Source of the DNA: Thioalkalivibrio sp. HK1
GTDB lineage: Bacteria > Pseudomonadota > Gammaproteobacteria > HK1
Assembly (NCBI GenBank): GCA_000583135.1
Contig: JFBG01000080.1
Location: forward strand, 1-50,822
Reading direction: 5' to 3'
DNA length: 50,822 nt
The position numbers were made by a program, and so were the translations under genes. Each line of letters starts with the position of its first letter. Within the stretch, counting starts at the first letter, position 1. The notes beneath the pieces were generated by a model that did no database searches, had not been told where the DNA came from, and was given only the letters and a program-made list of their open reading frames with translations. Positions 37,301 through 47,300 of the stretch are shown here, piece by piece.

Positions 37301-39079
37301 CGTTTCGGGGTGACCATCGAATATCTCGCCGCCGCCGACGAGATCCAGATCAAAATCGTGCAGGGAGCCAAGCCCGGGGAGGGCGGGGAGCTCCCCGGGG
37401 GCAAGGTCGACGACTATATCGCTTGGCTGCGCCACTCCACCCCCGGGGTGGGGCTGATCAGCCCGCCCCCGCACCATGATATCTACTCCATCGAGGATAT
37501 TGCCCAGCTGATCCACGATCTCAAGAACGCCAACCCCGACGCTCGTATCAGCGTCAAGCTCGGATCCGAAGTCGGCGTCGGGACGGTGGCCGCAGGGGTG
37601 GTCAAAGCCAGGGCGGATCATCTGGTGATCGCCGGCGACAGCGGCGGGACCGGGGCTTCGCCCTTGACCTCGATCAAGCATGCGGGCTTGCCCTGGGAGC
37701 TGGGGATCGCCGAGACCCATCAAGTGCTGGTGATGAACAACCTGCGCTCGAGGGTGACCTTGCAAACCGATGGCCAACTCAAGACCGGACGCGATGTGGC
37801 GATCGCCGCCTTGCTCGGAGCCGAGGAATTCGGATTTTCCACCGCTCCGTTGATCACGCTGGGCTGCATCATGATGCGCAAATGCCATCTCAATACCTGC
37901 CCGGTGGGGATCGCCACCCAAAATCCGGCGTTGCGCAAGAAGTTTTCCGGCGCTCCCGAGCATGTCATCAACTATCTTTTCATGGTCGCCGAGGAGCTGC
38001 GCCGGATCATGGCCGATCTCGGTCTTCGCAAGGTCGATGAGATGATCGGGCGGGTGGATCTGCTCTCGGCCGAAGAAAGCGATCACTGGAAAGCGAAGGG
38101 GATCGACCTCTCGGCGATCATCACCCCGGTTCGCAAGCCCGTCGATTGCCTCGGAGTCCATCATATTCACGATCAGGATCACGGCCTCGAAGGCGCCTTG
38201 GATCATCGCCTGATCGAATTGGCCGAGCCTGCGCTTGCCACGGGCGAGAAAGTGGTGCATGAACTGCCGATCCGAAATACCGATCGAGTGGTGGGCACGA
38301 TGCTCTCGCATCGCCTCGTGCGGCGCCGGGGGTCGAAGGCGCTGCCCGACGATACCCTTCGCTTTCGTTTCACCGGCAGCGCCGGTCAAAGTTTCGGGGC
38401 TTTTCTCGCCCCGGGCATCACCTTGGAGATCGAGGGCGATGCCAACGACTATGTCGGCAAGGGTCTATCCGGGGGGCGCATCATCGTCTATCCCCCGAAA
38501 GCCAGCCCTTTTGCGGCCGAGAAGCAGATCTTGATCGGCAATGTGGTGCTTTACGGCGCCACCGCCGGGGAGTGCTTCTTTCGGGGGATCGCCGCCGAGC
38601 GCTTCGGGGTGCGCAACAGCGGAGCGACGGCGGTGGTCGAAGGGGTCGGGGATCACGGCTGCGAATACATGACCGGTGGACGGGTGTTGATCTTGGGTCC
38701 CACCGGCCGCAATTTCGCAGCGGGCATGAGCGGAGGGATCGCCTACGTTCTCGATGTCGATGGACGCTTCGGCAGCCGTTGCAATCTCGATATGGTGGAT
38801 CTCGAAGAGGTGGTCGAAGAATCGGAGATCGCATGGCTAAGGGATCGGATCGAGCGACACCGGGTCGCCACCGGCTCCGAAGTGGCTCGCACCTTGCTCG
38901 AGGATTGGCCGCAGTCCTTGGCGAGGATCGTCAAGGTGATGCCGGTGGATTATCGTCGGGCGCTCGAAGCCTCCAAGGAGAGGGATATGAAGGGGATTCG
39001 TCAATCTTGCAATGATGAGGCCTTGTCGGTCGGCGATGATGCGGCCGAGGCGAGGCAGCAGGTGGCGGCCGGTGGGTAA
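34394..39079 (+). CDS. gltB: glutamate synthase (NADPH) large subunit
   Basis: A 1,561-residue enzyme that with GltD converts glutamine and 2-oxoglutarate to two glutamates. Domain order is standard. A short propeptide precedes the glutaminase nucleophile Cys in [15 protein letters not shown]. The glutaminase domain carries [17 protein letters not shown] and [15 protein letters not shown]. The FMN barrel carries [27 protein letters not shown] and [12 protein letters not shown]. The 3Fe-4S cysteines are in [20 protein letters not shown], and a C-terminal beta-helix domain follows. ATG 34394 is chosen for GGAG about 7 bases upstream and for family length. The stop overlaps the gltD start, so the subunits are translationally coupled. 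Codon use and GC content are those of the core genome. Confidence 0.97.
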   Translation: MSPKIVPQRISAIPRARRPERQGLYDPAQEKDSCGVGFVCDIHGRSSRRIIEHAKQMNCSMVHRGGIGYESNTGDGTGILTAIPHDFLVRKAKESLGVDLPRAGRYGVGLVFLPHEETAARRCKEVFERCTAEAGQAIIGWRPLPIDPDAADIGGAARAAMPRIEQLFIAAADGIEDKAFERSLYLIRKHATHLAHATPVASDPSDHRDSDSTFYVVSLSAGIIVYKGMLTPPQLFAFYPDLDDPEFASHLAMVHSRFSTNTFPSWDRAQPNRLMSHNGEINTLLGNRNWMNARQGVLESDLFEEDLSRLFPVVEPDCSDSGTFDNVLEFLLMTGRSLPEAVLMMIPEAWQQDASMSADKRAFYEYHSCLMEPWDGPASIAFTDGAYIGAVLDRNGLRPSRYSITDDGLCVMASEVGVVDIDPARVIEKGRLQPGRMFLIDFKAGRMIPDHEIKSEVAQRHPFGAWLERQRIEVADLPLPSDVPGLDSDRLMARMQAFGYTAETMQFMLLPLVRELRDPLGSMGNDSALAVMSERPRMLYDYFRQLFAQVTNPAIDSIREEVVMALECFIGPERNLLDPGEVHAHRLHLPHPILSNEDLAALARIDRPGWRAHTIDITFPRDSGRAGLVEALDRICRKASAAVAEKAALIILSDRSIAPDRVPISALAAVGAVHHHLVHTRERTRVGLIVETGEAREVHHHCLLVGYGADAINPWLAFEALWDARRKGHTADADALDDDAKITAAYRKAVAKGMLKVMAKMGISTLQSYKGAQIFEIVGLADEVVDRCFSGTASRVQGLGFDQLAEEMQRRHASGFPAGPGAALPVLSNPGDFHWRRHGEIHLWDPDSIAHLQVAARSDDEEAYWRFARHANEQTTRHATLRGLLRFRSSTSPVPLSEVEPASEIVRRFATGAMSFGSLSSEAHETLAIAMNRIGGKSNTGEGGEDPARSEVDPNGDSRRSAIKQVASGRFGVTIEYLAAADEIQIKIVQGAKPGEGGELPGGKVDDYIAWLRHSTPGVGLISPPPHHDIYSIEDIAQLIHDLKNANPDARISVKLGSEVGVGTVAAGVVKARADHLVIAGDSGGTGASPLTSIKHAGLPWELGIAETHQVLVMNNLRSRVTLQTDGQLKTGRDVAIAALLGAEEFGFSTAPLITLGCIMMRKCHLNTCPVGIATQNPALRKKFSGAPEHVINYLFMVAEELRRIMADLGLRKVDEMIGRVDLLSAEESDHWKAKGIDLSAIITPVRKPVDCLGVHHIHDQDHGLEGALDHRLIELAEPALATGEKVVHELPIRNTDRVVGTMLSHRLVRRRGSKALPDDTLRFRFTGSAGQSFGAFLAPGITLEIEGDANDYVGKGLSGGRIIVYPPKASPFAAEKQILIGNVVLYGATAGECFFRGIAAERFGVRNSGATAVVEGVGDHGCEYMTGGRVLILGPTGRNFAAGMSGGIAYVLDVDGRFGSRCNLDMVDLEEVVEESEIAWLRDRIERHRVATGSEVARTLLEDWPQSLARIVKVMPVDYRRALEASKERDMKGIRQSCNDEALSVGDDAAEARQQVAAGG

Positions 39080-40559
39080 GCCGACCGGCTTTACCGAATT
39101 CGCCCGCGAGCCCGTTCCGTGGCGCGAACCCCTCGCCCGACTCGTCGATTTCGACGAGGTCTATACCGATCCCGATGCCGACGAGAATCTCCTGCGTCGA
39201 CAGGCGGCGCGCTGCATGGACTGCGGGGTGCCTTTTTGCCAATCCCCCGATCTGGTCACCGGACGCAGTGGTTGCCCCATCCACAATCTGATCCCGGAAT
39301 GGAACGATCTGGTCTGGAAGGGCTACTGGCAAGAGGCTCTCGATCGCCTGCACAAGACCAATAACTTCCCGGAGTTCACCGGGCGGGTCTGCCCCGCTCC
39401 GTGCGAGGAGTCCTGCGTTTTGGGGATCTCCGAACCTGCGGTTTCCATCAAGAATATCGAGCTTGCGATCATCGAGCGCGGTTTTGCGGAAGGTTGGGTG
39501 CAGGCTCGATCCCCGCAGGTGCGCACCGGATGCAAGGTCACGATCATCGGTTCCGGTCCTGCGGGCTTGGCGGCCGCGGCCCAGCTGAATCAAGCCGGGC
39601 ATACGGTAAGGATCCACGAACGCGAAGATCGGGTCGGGGGGTTGCTGATGTACGGCATCCCCAATATGAAGCTCGATAAACGAGACGTGGTCGATAGAAG
39701 GATCGCGTTGATGCGCGAAGAGGGCATCGAAATCATCACCGGATCGAATGTCGGCAACGGCCTCGATGGCACGGTTTCGATCGATCGCTTGCTGGCCGAA
39801 TCCGATGCCTTGTTATTGACCACCGGGGCCACCATCCCCCGCGATCTGCCGATCCCGGGTCGTGCGCTCGAAGGCGTTCATTTCGCGATGGATTTTCTGA
39901 CCGAGAACACCCGCCGCCTGTTGGATCCGAATTACGCCGACGATCGATTCATCGACGCCGAAGGTCGGCGGGTGATCGTGATCGGCGGCGGCGATACCGG
40001 TGCCGATTGCATCGGAACCTCGCTGCGTCATGGTTGTCGCAGCCTCGTGAATTTCGAGCTCTTTCCCGTTCCGCCCGCAGCCCGGGCGCAGACCAATCCA
40101 TGGCCCACGTGGGCTCATGTCTTTCGCGTCGATTACGCCCACCAGGAAGCGCAGGCGAAATTCGATCGAGATCCCCGGGTCTACTCGATATCGACCACCG
40201 AATTCGTCGGCAACGACGAGGGCGTTCTCACCGGGGTGAAGACCGTGGATATGGCGCTCGATAATGGTCGGATGCAACCCGTGGCCGGATCCGAGCGTCT
40301 ATGGGAGGCGGATCTCGTTTTCCTCGCCTTGGGTTATCTAGGCCCCGAGCATGGGGTCAGCGAGCCTTTGGGGCTTGAACTCGACGATCAAACGAACTAT
40401 CGGGCGATCAAGGGCGAATATCGCACGTCGGTTCCCAAGGTCTTCGCCGCCGGCGATTGTCGCAGCGGACAGTCGCTCGTGGTGCGGGCGATCAACGAGG
40501 GAAGGGAGGCGGCGAGGGAAATCGATCGCTTCCTTTCGGGAACGACGCAGCTGCCTTGA
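39072..40559 (+). CDS. gltD: glutamate synthase (NADPH) small subunit
   Basis: A 495-residue flavoprotein that passes electrons from NADPH to the large subunit. The N-terminal domain has the 4Fe-4S cysteines in [11 protein letters not shown] and CPIHN, and [13 protein letters not shown]. The FAD site is [15 protein letters not shown], and the NADPH site is [13 protein letters not shown]. The C-terminal FAD motif is [18 protein letters not shown]. The GTG at 39072 gives the canonical start [10 protein letters not shown] and overlaps gltB by eight bases, with AGGTGG upstream as ribosome site. A short upstream ATG frame inside gltB is not needed. It ends before a convergent dehydratase-like gene. 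Confidence 0.96.
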   Translation: MGKPTGFTEFAREPVPWREPLARLVDFDEVYTDPDADENLLRRQAARCMDCGVPFCQSPDLVTGRSGCPIHNLIPEWNDLVWKGYWQEALDRLHKTNNFPEFTGRVCPAPCEESCVLGISEPAVSIKNIELAIIERGFAEGWVQARSPQVRTGCKVTIIGSGPAGLAAAAQLNQAGHTVRIHEREDRVGGLLMYGIPNMKLDKRDVVDRRIALMREEGIEIITGSNVGNGLDGTVSIDRLLAESDALLLTTGATIPRDLPIPGRALEGVHFAMDFLTENTRRLLDPNYADDRFIDAEGRRVIVIGGGDTGADCIGTSLRHGCRSLVNFELFPVPPAARAQTNPWPTWAHVFRVDYAHQEAQAKFDRDPRVYSISTTEFVGNDEGVLTGVKTVDMALDNGRMQPVAGSERLWEADLVFLALGYLGPEHGVSEPLGLELDDQTNYRAIKGEYRTSVPKVFAAGDCRSGQSLVVRAINEGREAAREIDRFLSGTTQLP

Positions 40560-40704
40560 TAGAACCTGTTTTCGCCCCCGAGGCGCTGCGATTGGGGACG
40601 CGCATGGCTCCCCGCCGAGGACGACTTGCTTGGCATCGACATCGCATCGATGGAGTTGCCGAGGACGGACACTCTCCCTCGCTTTTCGCCCTCGCCTTTC
40701 GAAG

Positions 40705-41922
40705 TCAAAGCTCGGTGATGGTCTTCTCGTTATCCGACGGTAGCGGGACTTGGCACATTTCCAAGTGCAAGCCGCTGCCGGCCGGCGCCGAGTGTGCGAG
40801 CGCAACTTCCTCATCGAGTTCGATCCCCAGCCCCGGCTCTTCGGGGGCAAGCATGTAGCCATCCTCCCAGCGCAGGCGCTTTTTCAAGATGGCGTCGTGA
40901 AAGGGGCTTTGGATGGTCTCCAAGATCAGGAAATTCGGGCAGCCGAAGGAAAGATGCGCCGCTGCGGCGTGGGCGATGGGGCCGCAGTAGATATGCGGGG
41001 CGATTTGGGCGTTGAAGAGTTCGGCCATCTGCGCGATCTTCTTGGTCTCCCAGATGCCGCCGCTTCGCCCCACATTCGGCTGCAAGATACTCACCCCCGC
41101 TTTGAGAGCCTGATGGAATTCCACCCGGGTGGTCAGGCGTTCGCCGGTGGCCACGGGGATGGATGTGGATCTTGCCACCTTGCCGATGGCCTCCATCTGA
41201 TCCGGCGGACAGGGCTCTTCGAACCACAGCGGATCGTAAGGCTCGATCCGCCGGGCGAGACGGATGGCGGATGAAGTGGTCATTTGTCCGTGAGTGCCGA
41301 AAAGGATATCCGCTCGATCCCCGACCGCTTCTCGGATACGCCGCATGCAATATTCGCTACGGGCGAGTTCCTTGCGGGAGAGTTCGCGCCCGCCTTGGAA
41401 ACCATAAGGCCCGGCCGGATCCTGTTTGATCGCGCTGAATCCCAAGTCGAGGTAGTGCAAGGCCCGCTCCGCTGCGATATCGCCGTCGTGGTAGACATCG
41501 GGGGCTTTTAGGTCGCCGGGGTTTTCGGGGTAGAGATAGGTGTAGGTGCGCAGGCGTTCGTGAAATTTCCCCCCGAGCAGTCGATGGACCGGCGCATCAG
41601 CCATCTTGCCCAGGATATCCCAGATCGCGATCTCGATGCCGCTGAAGACCCCCATCAGCGTGAGATCCGGGCGTTGGGTGAAACCGGCGGAATAGACCCG
41701 CCGAAAAAGGGTTTCGATATGATGCGGATCCTCGCCGGCGACGAAGCGAGCGAAGGTATCCTCCACCATCTTGCAGGCGATATCGGATGAGAAGGGGATG
41801 CCGTAGCATTCCCCGATTCCCTCGATTTTGCTATCGGTCGTGATTTTGACGATGAGCCAAAACCGACCGCCGATACCGTCGGGTGGTGCCACCGCCCAAG
41901 TTCGGATCGCTTGAAGTTTCAA
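40705..41922 (-). CDS. mandelate racemase/enolase-superfamily sugar-acid dehydratase-like protein
   Basis: About 405 residues. The N-terminal capping domain starts LKLQAIRTWAVAPPDGIGGR, and the barrel domain carries FSAIKQDPAGPYGF, LWFEEPCPPDQ and ATGERLTTRVEF with two metal-ligand glutamates (Glu235 and Glu261 by my count) and a His in APHIYCGPIAHA. The family abstracts the alpha-proton of sugar acids such as galactonate or arabinonate. Two usually acidic positions differ: the first metal-ligand region reads FGTHGQ (Thr where Asp is common) and the dyad region reads LQPNVGRSGG (Asn where Asp is common). The frame is open upstream to 42078, but the TTG at 41922 matches the family start; no clear ribosome site is visible there. 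Substrate unknown. Confidence 0.82.
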   Translation of the reverse strand: MKLQAIRTWAVAPPDGIGGRFWLIVKITTDSKIEGIGECYGIPFSSDIACKMVEDTFARFVAGEDPHHIETLFRRVYSAGFTQRPDLTLMGVFSGIEIAIWDILGKMADAPVHRLLGGKFHERLRTYTYLYPENPGDLKAPDVYHDGDIAAERALHYLDLGFSAIKQDPAGPYGFQGGRELSRKELARSEYCMRRIREAVGDRADILFGTHGQMTTSSAIRLARRIEPYDPLWFEEPCPPDQMEAIGKVARSTSIPVATGERLTTRVEFHQALKAGVSILQPNVGRSGGIWETKKIAQMAELFNAQIAPHIYCGPIAHAAAAHLSFGCPNFLILETIQSPFHDAILKKRLRWEDGYMLAPEEPGLGIELDEEVALAHSAPAGSGLHLEMCQVPLPSDNEKTITEL

Positions 41923-42194
41923 TATTCGACACTCGACAATCTTATGGGGTTGCCCGGTTATATCTTCGATCGAAGGGAGCGGATCTCTCGATGCGGGCGA
42001 AGACGAAAAATCCTTTCGAAAACGATCATCGATCGCTCCGATAAGAAGGGCGAGGCCTTGCCGATCGGCCGGCGGCATCCTCGCTCGACCTTGACCCTAC
42101 CCGAAAAAAGAATCCTTAAAGCCCGGCTCTTGGCTTTTCGATGCCGGGGCTTCGGCGGGAGGCATGGCGGGGATCGGCTCGATTCGATCGTTTT

Positions 42195-42947
42195 TCAGGA
42201 GATCCGAGCCAAGGAATCGTTGACGCTCGGTCGCTCGCCCGCTTGGACGTCTTGACGTCGCCGACGATGAAAGGCGCCGAGAATCTTGTTCGCTTGGGCG
42301 AAGGACTCGATCTCCTCGCAATAACGATCGAGGTTTTTTGCCGGGAGCGCCCACAAGGCGGTGCTGTCGTTCAAGGCATCGAGATAGGCTCTGGCTCCGC
42401 AACAACCAAGGCTCATGACCGCTCGCCCTTCGAGGGCTTTTGCCACTCCGGCACAGGCGGGGCGACCCATCGCCGCCGGCAGGTCGGCGTCGACGCGGGA
42501 AGCGGCTTCGCTTAGCACCAAGGATTGACGGGCATCGACGAAAAGCAACACCACATCGGGCTCGATCGGAAAATCGCTCAACGGGCCGTAGACCGCATGA
42601 CGGCTCGGTAGGGGAGCGGTCGGGATCGCCGCCACCTCCTCGGGGCTGACATATCCAAGACCGGTCATTGCCTCCAACGATGCGCGCAGTTCTTCGGGCT
42701 GCGCTTCGGGGGCGTTCTCGAGATTCATGGTGTGGATCCCGATCGAGCAAAGCGCATGATCCGAAGCCGAGGTCGAAAAGGTGCGCTTGGTCGCTTCTTG
42801 CCAAAAGACGCATCCGGCAGGCGCGCTGCCGGCGAAATCGGATACCCCCGCCGGGGCTTCGTTGCAAAGGGCCATGGCCACCGGAGGCAATGTGAGTTCC
42901 AAGGCGGTGGTCAGTCGATTCGCCTGCTGCTGCCGGTTTTCGATCAT
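42195..42947 (-). CDS. DUF169 family protein
   Basis: A 250-residue protein of the DUF169 family, whose function is unknown. Conserved cysteine-bearing motifs are visible: APAGCVFWQEA, DHALCSIGIHTMN, GRPACAGVAKAL and MSLGCCGARAYL, spaced as in the family and possibly binding a metal or cofactor. PIEPDVVLLFVDARQS is the conserved core strand. No signal peptide is present, so it is cytoplasmic. The start at 42947 (MIENRQQQANRLTTALELTL) begins at the expected first helix. It precedes the dehydratase-like gene on the same strand with a 272-bp gap that contains no clear gene. Confidence 0.85.
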   Translation of the reverse strand: MIENRQQQANRLTTALELTLPPVAMALCNEAPAGVSDFAGSAPAGCVFWQEATKRTFSTSASDHALCSIGIHTMNLENAPEAQPEELRASLEAMTGLGYVSPEEVAAIPTAPLPSRHAVYGPLSDFPIEPDVVLLFVDARQSLVLSEAASRVDADLPAAMGRPACAGVAKALEGRAVMSLGCCGARAYLDALNDSTALWALPAKNLDRYCEEIESFAQANKILGAFHRRRRQDVQAGERPSVNDSLARIS

Positions 42948-43407
42948 CGGGTCAAATCTCCGAGTTGAAAAAAACGACCTTGAGTTTTGCGAAAAAACCT
43001 AAGGAGCAAGATCGGTCGAGAGCCTACGATACCGGCGTTTATATCGCTATCGCTTCGATGGATAGTATGGGATATAGAAAGATCGCTCGATATATTCCCA
43101 CAAACAACGATTGGAGTAAGGAAAATCCGCTAGCGAGAGGGCATCCATATCGCCTTGCAGGTTAAAACGAGGATAGGAATCCTCGCTCCTTGAATCCGAG
43201 GATCGAAGGCGGCTCATGGAGGTGATCCGAAGGGGGCGAAAGGCCGAAGCCATCGGCCCCGCCTCGGGGCTATCCAAGCAGAGGGAGCCGATGTTTTGCG
43301 TATCATCGATCGAAGACCCGAGGCGATCGGAGCGATCGCCCTCGGTATTGCGTCCACGGTCTCCTCGATGATGCCGGGTGCTGCACCTGACCGACCATAC
43401 TCCCCGA
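42948..43407. other. intergenic region (about 460 bp)
   Basis: Upstream of the DUF169 gene and downstream of the tail-anchored protein gene, both on the minus strand. No convincing coding frame is seen; translations are low in hydrophobic residues and rich in Ser and Arg. It holds the probable terminator at 43164-43185 and an AT-rich patch at 43060-43120 that could carry the DUF169 promoter. Confidence 0.45.
43164..43185 (-). terminator. probable terminator of the tail-anchored protein gene
   Basis: A 7-bp perfect stem CGAGGAT/ATCCTCG with a 4-nt loop at 43168-43185, followed on the minus strand by TTTTAAC. It lies about 220 bp after the gene's stop codon. The stem is short, so the call is moderate. 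Confidence 0.5.
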
Positions 43408-44220
43408 TCAAACGTCGAGCACGAAGACGACGAAGAGGATGATCGCCCCCGCCAGCACCCATCCACCGATGCCGCCCTCGTCATCGTCGCTTTTCGAAGC
43501 CAAGGCCCCAAGGGACGATGATCCGGCCTCGACCGGTCTGTCTTTCAAAAACTCGAATTCGATGTATGTGTCGTCGGGATCGTCGCTCGGGTGATTGGAA
43601 AACTCGAACCGGCCGCCGGGCACCGATGCCTCGACGATCGATGCCGCTCGCTTCACGGCCAATCGAGGCTCGGTGGTAGGATGATCTTCCGGGAACTTGA
43701 TGTAGACATTCCACTGACTTGCCAACTCGTCCGCCCAGAACCTTACCACCTCGACATCGATGCCGTCCTTCGACAGACCGAGCTCTTCCGAAAAACCTTG
43801 CTTGATGGTTTGGGTGATGTTCACCTGCCCCGGCTTCCTCTTTCGAGGGTTGGCATTGGCCGATCGCGCCTGTCGCCTGCGCTCTTCCTCTTCGACATCG
43901 ACGAAGTGGAACCGTAGCCGTCCGTTCTTGCGCCCGGCGTTCCTCCCTTTCTTTCGGTTATCGAGGAAGAGTGCCAGCACCTCGTCGATGGGTTTTCCGT
44001 CGGTGGACTGGAAGCGGCCGGCGCCCAACGCCTCCTCGATGCGCTTGGCGGCCGTGAATGTCGAGATCGCGTAGTCCTTGTTGGGATGGCTTTGAGGCCA
44101 AAAGACCTCGATGCCCCATCGACAGGAAGCCTTTCCTTCGTACTCGACGGCGATCGCATTCTTCGGAAGATCGAGCTCTCGAGCGAAGCCGTCGAAGAGC
44201 GCTTTCGTGATGCCGTTCAT
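43408..44220 (-). CDS. tail-anchored protein with a duplicated unrecognised domain
   Basis: A 270-residue protein I cannot assign. Two copies of one domain are visible by alignment: residues 3-112 (ITKALFDGFARELDLPKNAI, HP at 45-46, GAGRF near 66-70, RLRFHFVDVEEEE) and 135-228 (ITQTIKQGFSEELGLSKDGI, HP at 180-181, PGGRF near 201-205, TYIEFEFLKDR). Shared features are a leading helix with G-F-x-x-E-L-x-L, a central Trp, an F/W-P-x-x-H-P element and a Gly-Arg-Phe turn. A basic linker (RRRQARSANANPRKRKPG) joins them. Residues 250-270 are a single C-terminal membrane span (GWVLAGAIILFVVFVLDV) with no signal peptide, suggesting a tail anchor with both domains in the cytoplasm. ATG 44220 has AAGGG upstream. 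It follows the giant exported-protein gene by 131 bp on the same strand. Confidence 0.72.
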   Translation of the reverse strand: MNGITKALFDGFARELDLPKNAIAVEYEGKASCRWGIEVFWPQSHPNKDYAISTFTAAKRIEEALGAGRFQSTDGKPIDEVLALFLDNRKKGRNAGRKNGRLRFHFVDVEEEERRRQARSANANPRKRKPGQVNITQTIKQGFSEELGLSKDGIDVEVVRFWADELASQWNVYIKFPEDHPTTEPRLAVKRAASIVEASVPGGRFEFSNHPSDDPDDTYIEFEFLKDRPVEAGSSSLGALASKSDDDEGGIGGWVLAGAIILFVVFVLDV

Positions 44221-44351
44221 CCCTTGCCCTTGCATCCTTCGATCATCTGATCGAGCGCCAAGAGATAAGCCATCGCCCATATTCGATACCTGCTCGATGG
44301 ATCTTGCGGGCGAAATTCGAGTCTCGCCGCTTGTCGATTCATATTGCCGTT

Positions 44352-47300
44352 TTATGGTGCCCCCGTTGCGCTGTTGTTGACCAAGGCCCCACCGCCGCCG
44401 GTGCGGGTCAGCACCTGTACCGTGAAGGGAGCGCTCGAGCGCAGTTCGCAAACGAGTCCCATCCCTTGCCACCGGTGGTCGATGAGTTCGGCCAGATCCG
44501 TCGTTTGCAGGTGGCGCACCCTCAAACGTTCGATGGTGCCGATATCGCCCTCGTAGCGGATGCCGTCGTCGTCGTAGCAGGAGAAATCGGCGATGGCGCA
44601 ATCGCTGCCGAGCGGGGCGAGGCAGCGGATGCGGATATTCGTATCCTCCAGACCATCGGGTGTCGGTATCGATTCGATATCCGCTCGGTGCATCGCTCCA
44701 TCGGGGACGCTTCGGATGAAAGCCGAGTTGTTGACCAAGACCCCATCGCCGGAGTGGGTCCAGACTTGGGCGCTCAACCCCGCTTGGCTCCGCAAAGCGC
44801 AACCCAATCGACCCTTGCCGGCCCACGAAGCCCCGCTAAGGCGCTCGATATCCTCGGAACTCAGTGCGATCGCTCCCCAAGCGGGGATGGGATCGGGGAG
44901 CGAGGCTTCGAAGGCCGAGCCGTCGGCTTGGGCGTGGCAATCGAGCACGACATCGCAAGGTGAATCCTGGATGCAGCGCACGCGGATGGTGGCGCTGTCC
45001 TGGGCATCGCTTTGCGGCAAGGCCAGCGCTTGGGTGCGGATCGGTGGCAGCGGGATCGATTCGTCATCGTCGTCTTGAACCAGCACTTTGGCGCTTTGCT
45101 GCACATTGCCGTAGTTCCCGCCGACGGCGACGGCGGAAATAGCGACTTCCTCGTCGAGGGTATTCGCATCGTCGACGGCTTCGACTTCGACGGTGCGGGG
45201 GATGTGCCAGCCATCGGCGGGGAAGATGAGCACCGCTGGCGAAATCCTGACCCCCGAACGGTCGGCGGTGAAGGTGATGGTCACGCTGGTCGCTCCGAGC
45301 GGTCGGGTCTGGAGCCTGGTCTCCAACTGCACCGCCGCTCCGCCTTCGATCACGCTTTGGCTTTCGGGGGAGAGGGAGAACGCCCCCGGGGCCTCGAGGA
45401 TGCGCACGGGGAGCGTCGTATCGTCGACCATGGCGTAGTTGCCTTGGCCGGAGACGCTCAAGGTGAGGGTATCGGAGCCTTGCAGCGCAACGACGGCGGC
45501 GTTCAGGACGACCGATTGCGCTTGATTCCAGTTCGAGGCGTCGAAGGTCAGCGATGCGGGTTCGAGGGAGAGATTCGGGTCGGTCTTGGAAAGGAAGACC
45601 TGGACGATATCATCCGTGCTGGGCTTCGATGCAAGGGACAGGCTCAAGGTTGCGCTATCGCCCCCGATCACCTCCAGCATCGAGGGGGATAGCGAAAGCC
45701 CCCCGGGGAGGTTGCCGTCTTCGATCATGACCGTCACCACGGTCTCGGGGGCGTTGATGCCGCCGGAGGCGACCAAGGAGATATCGATGCGATCATCGTC
45801 GGTATCGTTGTCGGCCAGGGAGGAGGCGACGATGCTTTGCGCTTGGTTCCAGTTCGAGGGGGTGAAGGTCACAGATGTCTTGTCGAGGGAGAGGGCATCG
45901 TCGGTCTTCGAAAGGGTCACGGTGACATCGGCGTTCGGTGCCGTCGAGAGCTGGACGGCGATGCTCGCCGAGCCTCCCTCGGCGATGGTCAACGCGCCGG
46001 CGGGGCTGGTGATGATCGTGCCCGAGGGGGCGTCGTCGTCGGCGACCGTGACGGTCTTCGTCGCTTGGGGGGCGACGATGCCGCCGGTGACGGTCAAGGT
46101 GATGGTGTCGGATTCGCTGGTGGCGTCATCGTCTTGGGGAGCGAGGACGGTGACGCTCTGCGCCGTCGAATAGTTCGAGGCGGTGAAGGTCAGGGAATCC
46201 GCAGAAAGGGTGATATCGGGATCGGTCTTCGTAAGGGTGACGATCGCATCCCCGTTCGGGGCGTTCGAAAGGCGAACGGTGAAGGTCTTGGAATCCCCCT
46301 CGGCGATGGCCAAGGAGTCCGCAGGCTCCAAGATGAGCGTTCCGGCGACTTCGTCGTCGTCCACCGAAACCGCCTTGGTCACTCGCTCGGCGACGATACC
46401 GCCGGCGGCGGTCAGGGTGATGGTATCGGACTCGTCGTCGGCATCGGCATCCTGAACGGCCAGAACGGTAACGGTCTGCGCCGTCGAATGGTTCGAGGGG
46501 GTGAAGGTCAGGGAATTCGCAGAAAGGGTGATATCGGGATTGGTTTTGGTAAGGGTGACGGTTACGTCCGCATTCGGGTCGCCCAAGAGTCGGACGGTGA
46601 ATTCCCCCGATTCTCCCTCATCCAAGTCCAGCGAAGCGGTGGGCTCTATGAAGATGGCCCCGGCCACCTCGTCATCTTCGATCGAGACGTTCTTTTTCGC
46701 CTCGGGGGCGACGATGCCGCCGCTGGCGGATAGGGTGATGGCACCGAACTCCGCATCGGCGTCGGCATCGTGGGCGACGGAGACGGTAACGGTCTGCGCC
46801 GTCGAATAGTTCGAGGGGGTGAAGGTCAGAGAATTCGTAGAAAGGGTGATATCCGAGTTGTTCTTCGAAAGGGCGACGCTCACATCCGCGATCGGGGCGA
46901 TCGAGAGGCGAACGGTGAAGGTCTTCGAACCACCTTCGTCGACGGATAAATAACCCGCGGGCTCCAAGATGAGCGTTCCCGATGGCGTCGTCGTATTCGT
47001 GGCCGTCGAGAGATCGTTGATCGCGACGGTTTTGGTGACCTGCGGGGCGACGATGCCGCCGGTGGCGCTCAAGGTGATGGTGTCGGCGTCGTCGACGTCA
47101 TCGGCGTCCGAGGCGGCGGAGACGATGACGGTCTGCGCCGTCGAATAGTTCGAGACGTTGAAGGTCAGGGAACTCGCAGAAAGGGTGATATCGGGATTGG
47201 TCTTCGAGAGGGTGACGCTCACATCCGCGATCGGGACGGTCGAAAGGCTGACGGTGATGGCTCCGAAGTCCCCTTCGTCGATGTAGAGATCCCCGGCCGG

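Noticed and set aside
43047..43511. 154-codon minus-strand frame
   Set aside because: Long runs of Ser, Arg-rich, overlaps the end of the tail-anchored gene in another frame; treated as chance.
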